Shown: positions 53,973 through 61,218 of the stretch, one piece after another
How the letters are laid out: the number at the start of each line of letters is the position of its first letter
How positions within the stretch are numbered: the stretch's first letter is position 1
Assembly (NCBI RefSeq): GCF_015209745.1
Contig: NZ_CP063657.1
Span: 2,542,001 to 2,606,000 of the forward strand
Direction: 5' to 3'
Source: Lysobacter avium
Lineage (GTDB): Bacteria; Pseudomonadota; Gammaproteobacteria; Xanthomonadales; Xanthomonadaceae
Length of the DNA: 64,000 nt
The notes under the pieces: generated by a model
Database searches by the model: none
What the model saw: only the letters and a program-made list of their open reading frames with translations
What the model was told of the DNA's origin: nothing
Translations under genes and position numbers: made by a program

Positions 53973-55073
53973 ATGACCTCACAGATGCCCACGCCCGACG
54001 GGCGCCCGCCGCGACGTTCCTTGCTCCCGCTTGCCGCGATCGGCCTGATCGCCCTGGGTGGGGCCGCGGCGTTTGCCTGGGCCGCGGGCTGGATCGGCAG
54101 CAGCGGGCGCCTCACCTCGCAGCGATTCGTTGACACCATCGAAGCCACCGGCGCCGACCACCCCGGTTTCCGGCGCGCGCACAGCAAGGGCGTTTGTGTC
54201 AGTGGCAGTTTTCAGGGCACGGCCGAAGGCGTCGCCCTGTCGAGTGCGAGGGCGTTCTCGCAGGCCGCCGTGCCAGTCTTGGGACGGATGTCTATTGGCG
54301 GCGGGGATCCGCATGGCGCCGATGCCGCCGCCCGGGTGCGGAGCATGGCCTTGCTCATCCGCACCGACGATGGCCAACAGTGGCGCATGGCGATGAACAG
54401 TTTTCCGTTCTTCGGCGCGCCCACCCTGGAGGCCTTCCTGGAGCAGACCCGCGCCGGGATCCCGGACCCGGCGACCGGCAAGCCCGACCCGGCGAAAATG
54501 GCCGCGTTCCTGGCCAGGTACCCGCAGGCACGTCGCTTCCAGGCCTGGGCCGAATCGGCGCGCTGGTCGGACAGCTGGGCCAATACCGCCTACAACGGCG
54601 TCCACACTTTCCACTTCATCAACACTAACGGCGAGCGCCAGCCGGTGCGCTGGTCGATGCGGCCACAGGCGCCTTTCGTGGAGATGGACAAGGCCAAGCG
54701 CGAGCAGGCCTCCGCCGACTACCTCGCCGAGGAGCTCGACCGCCGCCTGGCCACGGGCCCCCTGCGATGGGACATGGTGGTGACATTGCCCGATGCCGGC
54801 GATGCGCTGGACGACCCGTCGCAACCGTGGCCGGAAACGCGCCGTCAGGTCACCGTCGGCACGCTCAGCTTTGAGCAGGCGCAGCCGCAGGCCACGGGCC
54901 CGTGCCGCGACGTGAACTTCGATCCGCTGATCCTGCCCACCGGCATCGCGGCATCGGATGACCCGATCCTGGCCGCGCGCTCGGGCGTGTACGCGCAATC
55001 CTTCTTCCGCCGTGAGCGCGAGATCGCCAGCGGCAAGGCCTCCGATGCCACGGACCAGGAGGCGTCGCCATGA
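53973..55073 (+). CDS. Catalase-fold heme peroxidase (SrpA-like), membrane-anchored
   Basis: A 366-residue catalase-family peroxidase. A single hydrophobic helix (LLPLAAIGLIALGGAAAFAWAAG, residues 16-38) suggests a periplasmic location. The catalytic His lies in FRRAHSKGVCVSGSFQG near residue 70. The heme-proximal region is IAASDDPILAARSGVYAQSF near residue 335, where a Tyr is the expected ligand. It is much shorter than true catalases (about 480 residues), as in the SrpA branch. Its stop overlaps the b561 start, so a shared electron path to the cytochrome is likely. Confidence 0.88.
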   Translation: MTSQMPTPDGRPPRRSLLPLAAIGLIALGGAAAFAWAAGWIGSSGRLTSQRFVDTIEATGADHPGFRRAHSKGVCVSGSFQGTAEGVALSSARAFSQAAVPVLGRMSIGGGDPHGADAAARVRSMALLIRTDDGQQWRMAMNSFPFFGAPTLEAFLEQTRAGIPDPATGKPDPAKMAAFLARYPQARRFQAWAESARWSDSWANTAYNGVHTFHFINTNGERQPVRWSMRPQAPFVEMDKAKREQASADYLAEELDRRLATGPLRWDMVVTLPDAGDALDDPSQPWPETRRQVTVGTLSFEQAQPQATGPCRDVNFDPLILPTGIAASDDPILAARSGVYAQSFFRREREIASGKASDATDQEASP

Positions 55074-55624
55074 ACTCCCGCCCGCCTGCGCATTTCAACC
55101 TGCTGGCGCGTGTGCTGCACTGGAGCATGGCGGTGCTGATCCTGACCATGCTGTTTGTCGGCGTCACCATGGTCGCCTCCCTGACCCTGCGCCCGATGCT
55201 GATCGAGCTGCACCGGCCGATCGGCATTGCCATCCTGCTCTTGGCACTGCTGCGGCTGGGCAACCGCCTGACCCACCGTCCGCCGCCGCTGCCCGCCGAC
55301 CTGCCCGCCATCCAGAAGTCCGCCGCCCGCGCCTCGCACTGGGTGCTGTACGCGCTGATGCTGTCGATGCCGCTGATCGGCTGGGGAATGCTCTCGGCGG
55401 GCGGCTATCCCATCGTGATGTTCGGCAGCGTCAGCCTACCGGCCATCCTGCCGCATTCGCCGACACTGTTCGCCCTGCTCCGCGGCGCCCACGGGCTGCT
55501 GGCCTACCTCCTGTTCGCCACCGTGTTGCTGCACCTGTCGGCGGCGCTGTACCACGCATGGGTGCGGCGCGACGGTGTGTTCGCCAGCATGGCGCGCGGC
55601 CCGGGTCGCGACGCGAACCGATAA
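55070..55624 (+). CDS. Cytochrome b561-type membrane protein
   Basis: A 184-residue four-helix diheme cytochrome. Heme-ligating His candidates are in RVLHWSMAVLIL (H18), LIELHRPIGIAIL (H46), AARASHWVLYAL (H90) and LLHLSAALYHAW near residue 150. Arg/Lys-rich ends fit inner-membrane topology. It starts inside the peroxidase stop (ATGA overlap) and would pass electrons from the quinone pool to the partner peroxidase; that pairing is inferred from gene order seen in many proteobacteria. Confidence 0.9.
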   Translation: MNSRPPAHFNLLARVLHWSMAVLILTMLFVGVTMVASLTLRPMLIELHRPIGIAILLLALLRLGNRLTHRPPPLPADLPAIQKSAARASHWVLYALMLSMPLIGWGMLSAGGYPIVMFGSVSLPAILPHSPTLFALLRGAHGLLAYLLFATVLLHLSAALYHAWVRRDGVFASMARGPGRDANR

Positions 55625-55684
55625 CGCCGCGGTCTCCAGCGACGCGACGGCGCGCTTGATTGGTGGGACGGAACATCCTGGTGC

Positions 55685-55712
55685 TTGACAACTCTGAAAA
55701 CCAGAGTACTTT
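55685..55712 (+). promoter_or_regulatory. Sigma-70 promoter with an embedded operator palindrome
   Basis: A perfect -35 TTGACA (55685-55690) and a -10-like TACTTT (55707-55712) are 16 bases apart. Between them lies ACTCTG (55691-55696), AAAAC, CAGAGT (55702-55707), a perfect six-base inverted repeat that fills the spacer. A GGAGGA ribosome site and the ATG at 55741 follow. The winged-helix protein in this operon is the obvious candidate to bind it. Confidence 0.75.
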
Positions 55713-55740
55713 GTCATCCATCAACCGGAGGAACAGGACC

Positions 55741-56313
55741 ATGCAACAGGCTGAGCAGCTCAAACAGGATCTGGATTACGTGGTCGGTGCGGTACGCCGG
55801 CACGACCGCAGCGCAGGCGTGCCGTCGATCTACTTCATGTGGGCAGTGATCGTCGCCGTGGGCTGGGCATTGCCCGACTTTGCGCCGCAACTGGCGGCAC
55901 CGTTCTGGGTGCTGTTCGGCATCGGCGGTGGGCTGGTCAGCATGTGGCTGGCGGCGCGGGATACGAAACACAGCGGCTCGGTGGATCAGGCGCACGGGCG
56001 TCGCCACGGCCTGCACTGGCTGGTAACCGGCGCCGCCTTCCTGGTCTGCTGGTTGCCGGTGATGCGCGGCGCGCCGATCGAGACCGCGGTCGGCAACTTC
56101 ATGCTGGTGGCCGCGATTTCCTATGCCCTGGCCGGCGTGCACCTGGAGCGCCCGCTGCTGTGGACCGGCTTGCTGATGCTCGCGGCCTACGTCGTGTTGA
56201 CGATGTTTGCATGGCCCTACACCTGGACCGCGACCGGTCTGCTGGTCGCGATCGCCCTGGCCTGGGCCGGTTTCAGCAGCCAGCGCTCGCGGTCGCCGGT
56301 CCATCCGGAATGA
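55741..56313 (+). CDS. Membrane protein paired with a winged-helix regulator, 190 aa
   Basis: A 190-residue membrane protein. The N-terminal soluble helix QAEQLKQDLDYVVGAVRRHD is followed by about six hydrophobic segments from residue 38 to 180 (VPSIYFMWAVIVAVGWALP, APFWVLFGIGGGLVSMWLA and others). No family is recognised. GGAGGA before the ATG at 55741 fixes the start. The stop overlaps the regulator start (ATGA). This two-gene module, with the operator upstream, looks self-regulated and may sense a membrane or small-molecule signal. Confidence 0.8.
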   Translation: MQQAEQLKQDLDYVVGAVRRHDRSAGVPSIYFMWAVIVAVGWALPDFAPQLAAPFWVLFGIGGGLVSMWLAARDTKHSGSVDQAHGRRHGLHWLVTGAAFLVCWLPVMRGAPIETAVGNFMLVAAISYALAGVHLERPLLWTGLLMLAAYVVLTMFAWPYTWTATGLLVAIALAWAGFSSQRSRSPVHPE

Positions 56314-56609
56314 AAGCGCTGGACCGCCTCGACAGCGCGTTTGAACATCGCGCGCGGCTGGCGATCGGCGTCCTGCTGGCACGTCATGACGAGATCAGCT
56401 TCGCGCGTTTCAAGCAGAGTCTGTCACTCACCGACGGCAATCTGGGAGCGCAACTGCGGAAACTCGAGGACACCGGCTACGTGGCGCTGCGGCGCGACTT
56501 CGTCGAACGCAAGCCGGTCACCTGGTACCGCCTCACCGAGGCCGGACGCAACGCCCTCGACAGTCACCTGGGTGCGCTGCAGTCTATGATCGCGACCGCG
56601 ACGGGTTAG
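56310..56609 (+). CDS. Winged-helix transcriptional regulator
   Basis: A 99-residue single-domain DNA-binding protein. The helix-turn-helix lies in EISFARFKQSLSLTDGNLGAQ with recognition helix GNLGAQLRKLEDTGY, followed by the beta-wing VALRRDFVERKPVTWYRLTE and a C-terminal helix. It is of the MarR/DUF winged-helix type that usually regulates the gene upstream. The start is the ATG at 56310 overlapping the membrane-protein stop. Likely binds the ACTCTG-N5-CAGAGT repeat and acts as an autorepressor. Confidence 0.88.
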   Translation: MKALDRLDSAFEHRARLAIGVLLARHDEISFARFKQSLSLTDGNLGAQLRKLEDTGYVALRRDFVERKPVTWYRLTEAGRNALDSHLGALQSMIATATG

Positions 56610-56742
56610 CCATGGCGGCCTCGCAACACCCCGCTCCGGCATGGCGCGATGGCAAGCCTGCGTGCCGCCGCGTTTGCCGGGGTGGCTTGGCACTGAACGA
56701 GCCCCGCGTCACACTCGGGCGAACACCACTGCAAGGGCGCAT

Positions 56743-57963
56743 ATGACTGAGTCGGCCGAGCTGCTCAAGTCGCTCAAGATCGACCGTTCGGCTCCGCCGG
56801 AGCCACGGAAACGGTGGCCGTGGCTGGTCGCGGCCGCGGTGCTGCTGGTGCTGATCCTCGCTGCCGGGTTCTTCCTGCGCGGCCAGGGCGGTGTCGAGGT
56901 ACGCACCGCGCCCGCGGTGGCGATGTCCAGCGGCAGCGCGGCGGTGCTGGATGCCACCGGTTACGTGGTCGCCCGCCGGATGGCTACCGTATCCTCCAAG
57001 ATCACCGGCAAGGTTCGCGAGGTGATGATCGAGGAAGGCCAGCAGGTTCAGGCCGGGGAGATCATGGCCACCCTGGATCCCGTCGATGCCAATGCCGAGC
57101 GCCGCCTGGCCCGCGCCCAGCTCGCCGCCGCGCGCAGCCAGATCAACGCCGCCCAGGCGCAGTCGCGCGAAGCTGCCGCCAATGCCGGCCGGCTGCAGGC
57201 GCTGGCGCGGCAGCAACTGGTGTCGGCCGCGCAGTACGACCAGGCCGTCGCCGAGCGCGACGCCTTGCGCTCGCAACTGCAGACTGCTCAGCGCAACGCA
57301 CAGGTCGCCGCCGACCGCCTGGCCATCGCCGACAACGGCGTGGACAACACCGTGGTCCGCGCACCGTTCGCCGGCGTGGTGATCGCCAAGGCGGCCCAGC
57401 CCGGCGAGATTATCTCGCCGCTGTCGGCCGGCGGCGGCTTCACCCGCACCGGCATCGGCACCATCGTCGACATGGACTCGCTGGAGGTGGAGGTGGATGT
57501 CGGCGAGGCCTACATCGGCCGGGTGACGCCGAAAATGCCGATCGAGGCCGTGCTCAACGCCTACCCGGACTGGCGCATTCCCGGCTCGGTGATCGCGATC
57601 ATCCCCACCGCCGACCGCGGCAAGGCGACGGTGAAGGTGCGCGTTGCGCTGGACGAGAAGGACCCGCGGATCGTGCCCGACATGGGCGTGCGGGTCAGCT
57701 TCATGGAAAAGGCCGGCGAGGAGGCGCCGCCGGGGGTGCGCGTGCCGGCGGCGGCAGTGGCGAGCCGGGACGGCAAGGACGTCGTCTTCGTGCTGGGTGA
57801 GGATGACTCGGTCGAACAGCGGGCCGTGGAAGCCGGAATCACCACCGGCAGCGACCGCCAGGTGCTCGCCGGTCTGACGGCCGGGGAGACCGTGGTGCTG
57901 GATCCACCCCCCGAGCTCACCCACGGGGACAGGGTGACGCTGCAAAAGGACGCACCGCAATGA
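56743..57963 (+). CDS. HlyD-family periplasmic adaptor (MacA-like)
   Basis: A 406-residue membrane-fusion protein. It has a short cytoplasmic N-terminus and an anchor (WPWLVAAAVLLVLILAAGFFL, residues about 25-47). A lipoyl half-motif ATGYVVARRMATVSSKITGKV comes before a coiled-coil hairpin (residues 110-200, Ala/Arg/Gln heptads). The second lipoyl half VVRAPFAGVVIAKAAQPGE and a beta-barrel domain follow. The start at 56743 has AAGGG before it; an in-frame ATG at 56641 would add a poorly conserved 34 residues. It links the inner-membrane exporter to an outer-membrane channel encoded elsewhere. Confidence 0.9.
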   Translation: MTESAELLKSLKIDRSAPPEPRKRWPWLVAAAVLLVLILAAGFFLRGQGGVEVRTAPAVAMSSGSAAVLDATGYVVARRMATVSSKITGKVREVMIEEGQQVQAGEIMATLDPVDANAERRLARAQLAAARSQINAAQAQSREAAANAGRLQALARQQLVSAAQYDQAVAERDALRSQLQTAQRNAQVAADRLAIADNGVDNTVVRAPFAGVVIAKAAQPGEIISPLSAGGGFTRTGIGTIVDMDSLEVEVDVGEAYIGRVTPKMPIEAVLNAYPDWRIPGSVIAIIPTADRGKATVKVRVALDEKDPRIVPDMGVRVSFMEKAGEEAPPGVRVPAAAVASRDGKDVVFVLGEDDSVEQRAVEAGITTGSDRQVLAGLTAGETVVLDPPPELTHGDRVTLQKDAPQ

Positions 57964-58652
57964 AGACCCTGGTCAGCATCCGCGAGCTCACCAAGACCTA
58001 CCAGCGCGGGCCGGAGAAGATCGAGGTGCTGCACGGCATCGACCTGGACATCGCCGAGGGCGATTTCGTGGCCCTGATGGGCCCCTCGGGTTCGGGCAAG
58101 ACTACCCTGCTGAACCTGATCGGTGGCCTGGACACCCCCAGCGGGGGCGAGATCTCCATCGAAGGGGAGCGTATCGACCGCATGAGTGCAGGGCAGCTGG
58201 CCACCTGGCGCAGCCGGCATGTGGGCTTCGTGTTCCAGTTCTACAACCTGATGCCGATGCTGACCGCGCAGAAGAACGTCGAGCTGCCACTGCTGCTGAC
58301 CACGCTCAAGGCCGCCCAGCGCAAGCGCAATGCCGGCATCGCCCTGCAGCTGGTCGGCCTGGCGGACCGCACCTCGCACAAGCCCAACGAGCTTTCCGGC
58401 GGCCAGCAGCAACGCGTCGCCATCGCACGGGCGATCGTGTCCGACCCGACCTTCCTGATCTGCGACGAGCCCACCGGCGACCTGGACCGTCATTCCGCCG
58501 AGGAGATCCTGACCCTGCTGCAGTCGCTCAACCGCGACCACGGCAAGACCATCATCATGGTCACCCACGACCCCAAGGCGGCCGAATACGCCAGTCACAC
58601 CATCCACCTCGACAAGGGCGAGCTGGTGGGCGCGCCCGAGCTGGCGCACTGA
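57960..58652 (+). CDS. ABC transporter ATP-binding protein (MacB/LolD type)
   Basis: A 230-residue ATPase with Walker A GPSGSGKTTLLNL near residue 40, Q-loop VGFVFQFYNLMPMLT, signature LSGGQQQRVAIARAIV, Walker B TFLICDEPTGDLD and H-loop IIMVTHD. The Q-loop and D-loop pattern fits the MacB/LolD exporter class. It is translationally coupled to the adaptor (ATGA overlap) and precedes two separate permease genes, so it is a free-standing subunit. Confidence 0.95.
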   Translation: MKTLVSIRELTKTYQRGPEKIEVLHGIDLDIAEGDFVALMGPSGSGKTTLLNLIGGLDTPSGGEISIEGERIDRMSAGQLATWRSRHVGFVFQFYNLMPMLTAQKNVELPLLLTTLKAAQRKRNAGIALQLVGLADRTSHKPNELSGGQQQRVAIARAIVSDPTFLICDEPTGDLDRHSAEEILTLLQSLNRDHGKTIIMVTHDPKAAEYASHTIHLDKGELVGAPELAH

Positions 58653-58659
58653 GGCGGCG

Positions 58660-59817
58660 ATGAAATACCTCTGGCTGGTCTGGGCCCAGTTGCGGCGGAG
58701 CAAGACCCGCACGCTGCTGACCCTGCTGTCGGTGGTCGCCGCCTTCCTGCTGTTCGGCATGCTCGACTCGGTCCGGGTGGCATTCAACTCCGGCGGCAGC
58801 GTGGACGGGGCCAACCGGCTCATTGTCGCTTCGCGCCTGTCGATCACCCAGACCCTGCCCATCCGCCTCCTGCGCCAGATCGAGGGCGTGCCGGGCGTGC
58901 GCAACGCGACTTACTCCATGTGGTTTGGCGGCATCTACCGGGATCCGATGAACTTCTTCCCCAACTTCTCGGTGGCCGACAACTACTTTGACGTCTACAC
59001 CGATTTCGAGATTCCGGCCGACCGGTTGCAGGCGTGGCAGGCCAACCAGACCGGCGCCGTGGTGGGCGAGGCACTGGCACAGAAGTTCGACTGGAAGATC
59101 GGCGACACCATCCCGCTGCAGGCGACCATCTTCCCGCGCAGCGGCAGCAACGACTGGCCGCTGCAGCTGGAGGCGATCTACCGCTCGCGCGACCGCGACA
59201 ACGTCGGCGCCGAGCAGCAGCTGCTGATGCACTGGAAGTACTTCGACGAGGCCAACGACTACATCAAGAACCAGGTCAGCTTCTTCACCGTGCAGCTGGC
59301 CGACCCCGACCAGGCCTCGCGCGTGGCGCAGGCGATCGACGCGCTCTCGGCCAACTCCGACCACGAGACCAAGAGCCAGACCGAGTCGGCGTTCCAGCAG
59401 TCGTTTGCCAAGCAGTTCGCCGACATCGGCCTGATCGTCACCGCGATCATGGGCGCGGTGTTCTTCACCCTGCTGCTGCTTACCGGCAACACCATGGCCC
59501 AGGCGGTGCGCGAGCGGGTGCCCGAATTGGCAACGTTGAAGACGCTGGGCTTCCACGACTCGACCATGCTCGGGCTGGTGATGGCCGAGTCGGTGCTGCT
59601 GGTGATGATCGGCGGGCTGACCGGGCTCACGCTGGCCGCGGTGGCGATGCCGGGGATCTCCGCCGCCAGCGGCGGCATCCTCGGCCTGCCGCAGGTGCCG
59701 GCGCAGACGTGGCTGGTCGGCATCGGCCTGATGGTCGCCATCGGGGTGGTGGTCGGGCTGCTGCCGGCGCTGCGGGCCAAACGCCTGAAGATCGTCGACG
59801 CGCTGGCCGGGAGATGA
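58660..59817 (+). CDS. ABC transporter permease, FtsX/MacB fold (first)
   Basis: A 385-residue permease. It has one N-terminal helix (LLTLLSVVAAFLLFGML) preceded by a basic loop RRSKTRTLLTLL, and a large periplasmic domain (residues 40-260). A three-helix FtsX domain ends the protein (LIVTAIMGAVFFTLLLLTG, LVMAESVLLVMIGGLTGLTL, LVGIGLMVAIGVVVGLL). The signature VPELATLKTLGFHDSTML corresponds to the cytoplasmic coupling segment. It is 7 bases after the ATPase gene. Confidence 0.9.
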   Translation: MKYLWLVWAQLRRSKTRTLLTLLSVVAAFLLFGMLDSVRVAFNSGGSVDGANRLIVASRLSITQTLPIRLLRQIEGVPGVRNATYSMWFGGIYRDPMNFFPNFSVADNYFDVYTDFEIPADRLQAWQANQTGAVVGEALAQKFDWKIGDTIPLQATIFPRSGSNDWPLQLEAIYRSRDRDNVGAEQQLLMHWKYFDEANDYIKNQVSFFTVQLADPDQASRVAQAIDALSANSDHETKSQTESAFQQSFAKQFADIGLIVTAIMGAVFFTLLLLTGNTMAQAVRERVPELATLKTLGFHDSTMLGLVMAESVLLVMIGGLTGLTLAAVAMPGISAASGGILGLPQVPAQTWLVGIGLMVAIGVVVGLLPALRAKRLKIVDALAGR

Positions 59818-59819
59818 GG

Positions 59820-61139
59820 ATGCGGGCCGTGAACAAGCAGCGCTTGTGGAACCTGCTCACCATCGTACTGCTGGTGACCGGATTGGCAGCATGGATCGCG
59901 CTGCCCTGGTGGGGCCTGCTCGCCCTGGCGGTCACGCTGGCGGGGTGGCTTGTCCTGACCCGCAGCGGGCGGCTGTCCCTTGCGGCGACGCGGATCGGCA
60001 TTTCCAGCCTGCCGCAGCGGTGGGGCGCGTCCTCGGTGATCATCGTCGGCATCGCCGGGGTGGTCGGCGTACTGGTGGCGATGCTGGCGATGGGCGAAGG
60101 CTTCAAGGCGACGCTGCAGGCCACCGGGAGCGATGACACCGCCATCATCCTGCGCGGCGGCTCACAGGCGGAAACCAACTCGGTCATCCTGCGCGACCAG
60201 GTGCCTCTGGTGTCCAGCCTGCCCGGGATCGCCCGCGACGCGCAGGGCAAACCGTTGCTGACCGCCGAACTGTCCCAGGTTGTCGCACTGAAGGCGCGAT
60301 CCGACGGCAGCGATTCGAACGCGCAGCTGCGCGGCGTCGGCGAGGAGGCCTGGCAGGTGCGCCCGGGTGTTCGCCTGGTGGAAGGCCGCAGGTTCCGGCC
60401 GGGACTGCAGGAGCTGGTGGTGGGCCAGGGAGCGCAATCGCAGTTCCGCGGCTTGGACGTCGGCAGCACTCTGGAGTTCGCCAACCAGCAGTGGGCCGTG
60501 GTCGGCAAGTTCGCCTCCGGAGATGCCTACGATTCAGAGTTGTGGGGCGACGCGCAGACCATCGCCTCGACCTACCGGCGCAATGCCTTCCAGTCGATCA
60601 CCGTGCGCACCGAGGGTGCGGACGGCTTCCAGCGCCTCAAGGCGGCGATGGACGCCGACCCGCGCCTGAAGCTCGACGTGGAGACCACCCGCAGCTACTA
60701 CCGCAAGCAGTCCGGCCAGCTGAGCACGCTGATCAACGTGCTCGGAACGGTGATCGGCGCGATCATGGCGGTCGGTGCGGTGTTCGGCGCGCTCAACACG
60801 ATGTACGCCGCGGTCGCCGGCCGCGCGCGCGAGATCGCGACCATGCGTGCGATCGGCTTCCGCAGCCTGCCCGTCGTGCTCGCCGTCATGCTGGAAACGA
60901 TGCTGCTGGCGCTGCTGGGCGGCGTGTTGGGTGGGCTGATCGCCTGGGCGATCTTCAACGGCTACACGGTGTCCACGCTGGGCAACAACTTCAGCCAGGT
61001 GGTGTTCCAGTTCAAGGTCTCGCCGCAGTTGCTGTGGACCGGCCTGAAATGGGCGCTGGGCATCGGCCTGGTGGGCGGCCTGTTCCCGGCATTGCGGGCC
61101 GCGCGCCTGCCGGTGACGGTCGCGTTGCGCGACGGCTGA
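59820..61139 (+). CDS. ABC transporter permease, FtsX/MacB fold (second)
   Basis: A 439-residue permease of the same fold. Two N-terminal hydrophobic stretches (residues about 10-50) precede RIGISSLPQRWGASSVIIVGIAGVV and the periplasmic domain. The C-terminal FtsX helices include VLGTVIGAIMAVGAVFGALNTM and LAVMLETMLLALLGGVLGG. The coupling segment REIATMRAIGFRSLPVVLAV is well preserved. The ATG at 59820 follows GGAG by six bases; an ATG at 59814 would overlap the previous stop but has no room for a ribosome site. The two permeases probably form a heterodimer. Confidence 0.9.
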   Translation: MRAVNKQRLWNLLTIVLLVTGLAAWIALPWWGLLALAVTLAGWLVLTRSGRLSLAATRIGISSLPQRWGASSVIIVGIAGVVGVLVAMLAMGEGFKATLQATGSDDTAIILRGGSQAETNSVILRDQVPLVSSLPGIARDAQGKPLLTAELSQVVALKARSDGSDSNAQLRGVGEEAWQVRPGVRLVEGRRFRPGLQELVVGQGAQSQFRGLDVGSTLEFANQQWAVVGKFASGDAYDSELWGDAQTIASTYRRNAFQSITVRTEGADGFQRLKAAMDADPRLKLDVETTRSYYRKQSGQLSTLINVLGTVIGAIMAVGAVFGALNTMYAAVAGRAREIATMRAIGFRSLPVVLAVMLETMLLALLGGVLGGLIAWAIFNGYTVSTLGNNFSQVVFQFKVSPQLLWTGLKWALGIGLVGGLFPALRAARLPVTVALRDG

Positions 61140-61146
61140 AACAAAG

Positions 61147-61166
61147 CGGGCACCCGAAGGTGCCCG
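61147..61166 (+). terminator. Hairpin between the exporter operon and the convergent prc gene
   Basis: CGGGCACC (61147-61154) and GGTGCCCG (61159-61166) pair perfectly around the tetraloop CGAA. No T-run follows on either strand, so it is a weaker terminator candidate or a transcript-end stabiliser between the two convergent genes. Confidence 0.5.
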
Positions 61167-61218
61167 ATAAGTGTTTGCGGTGGAAAGCCGTCAAGCCTGA
61201 GCGCGGCGGTTCTGGCCC

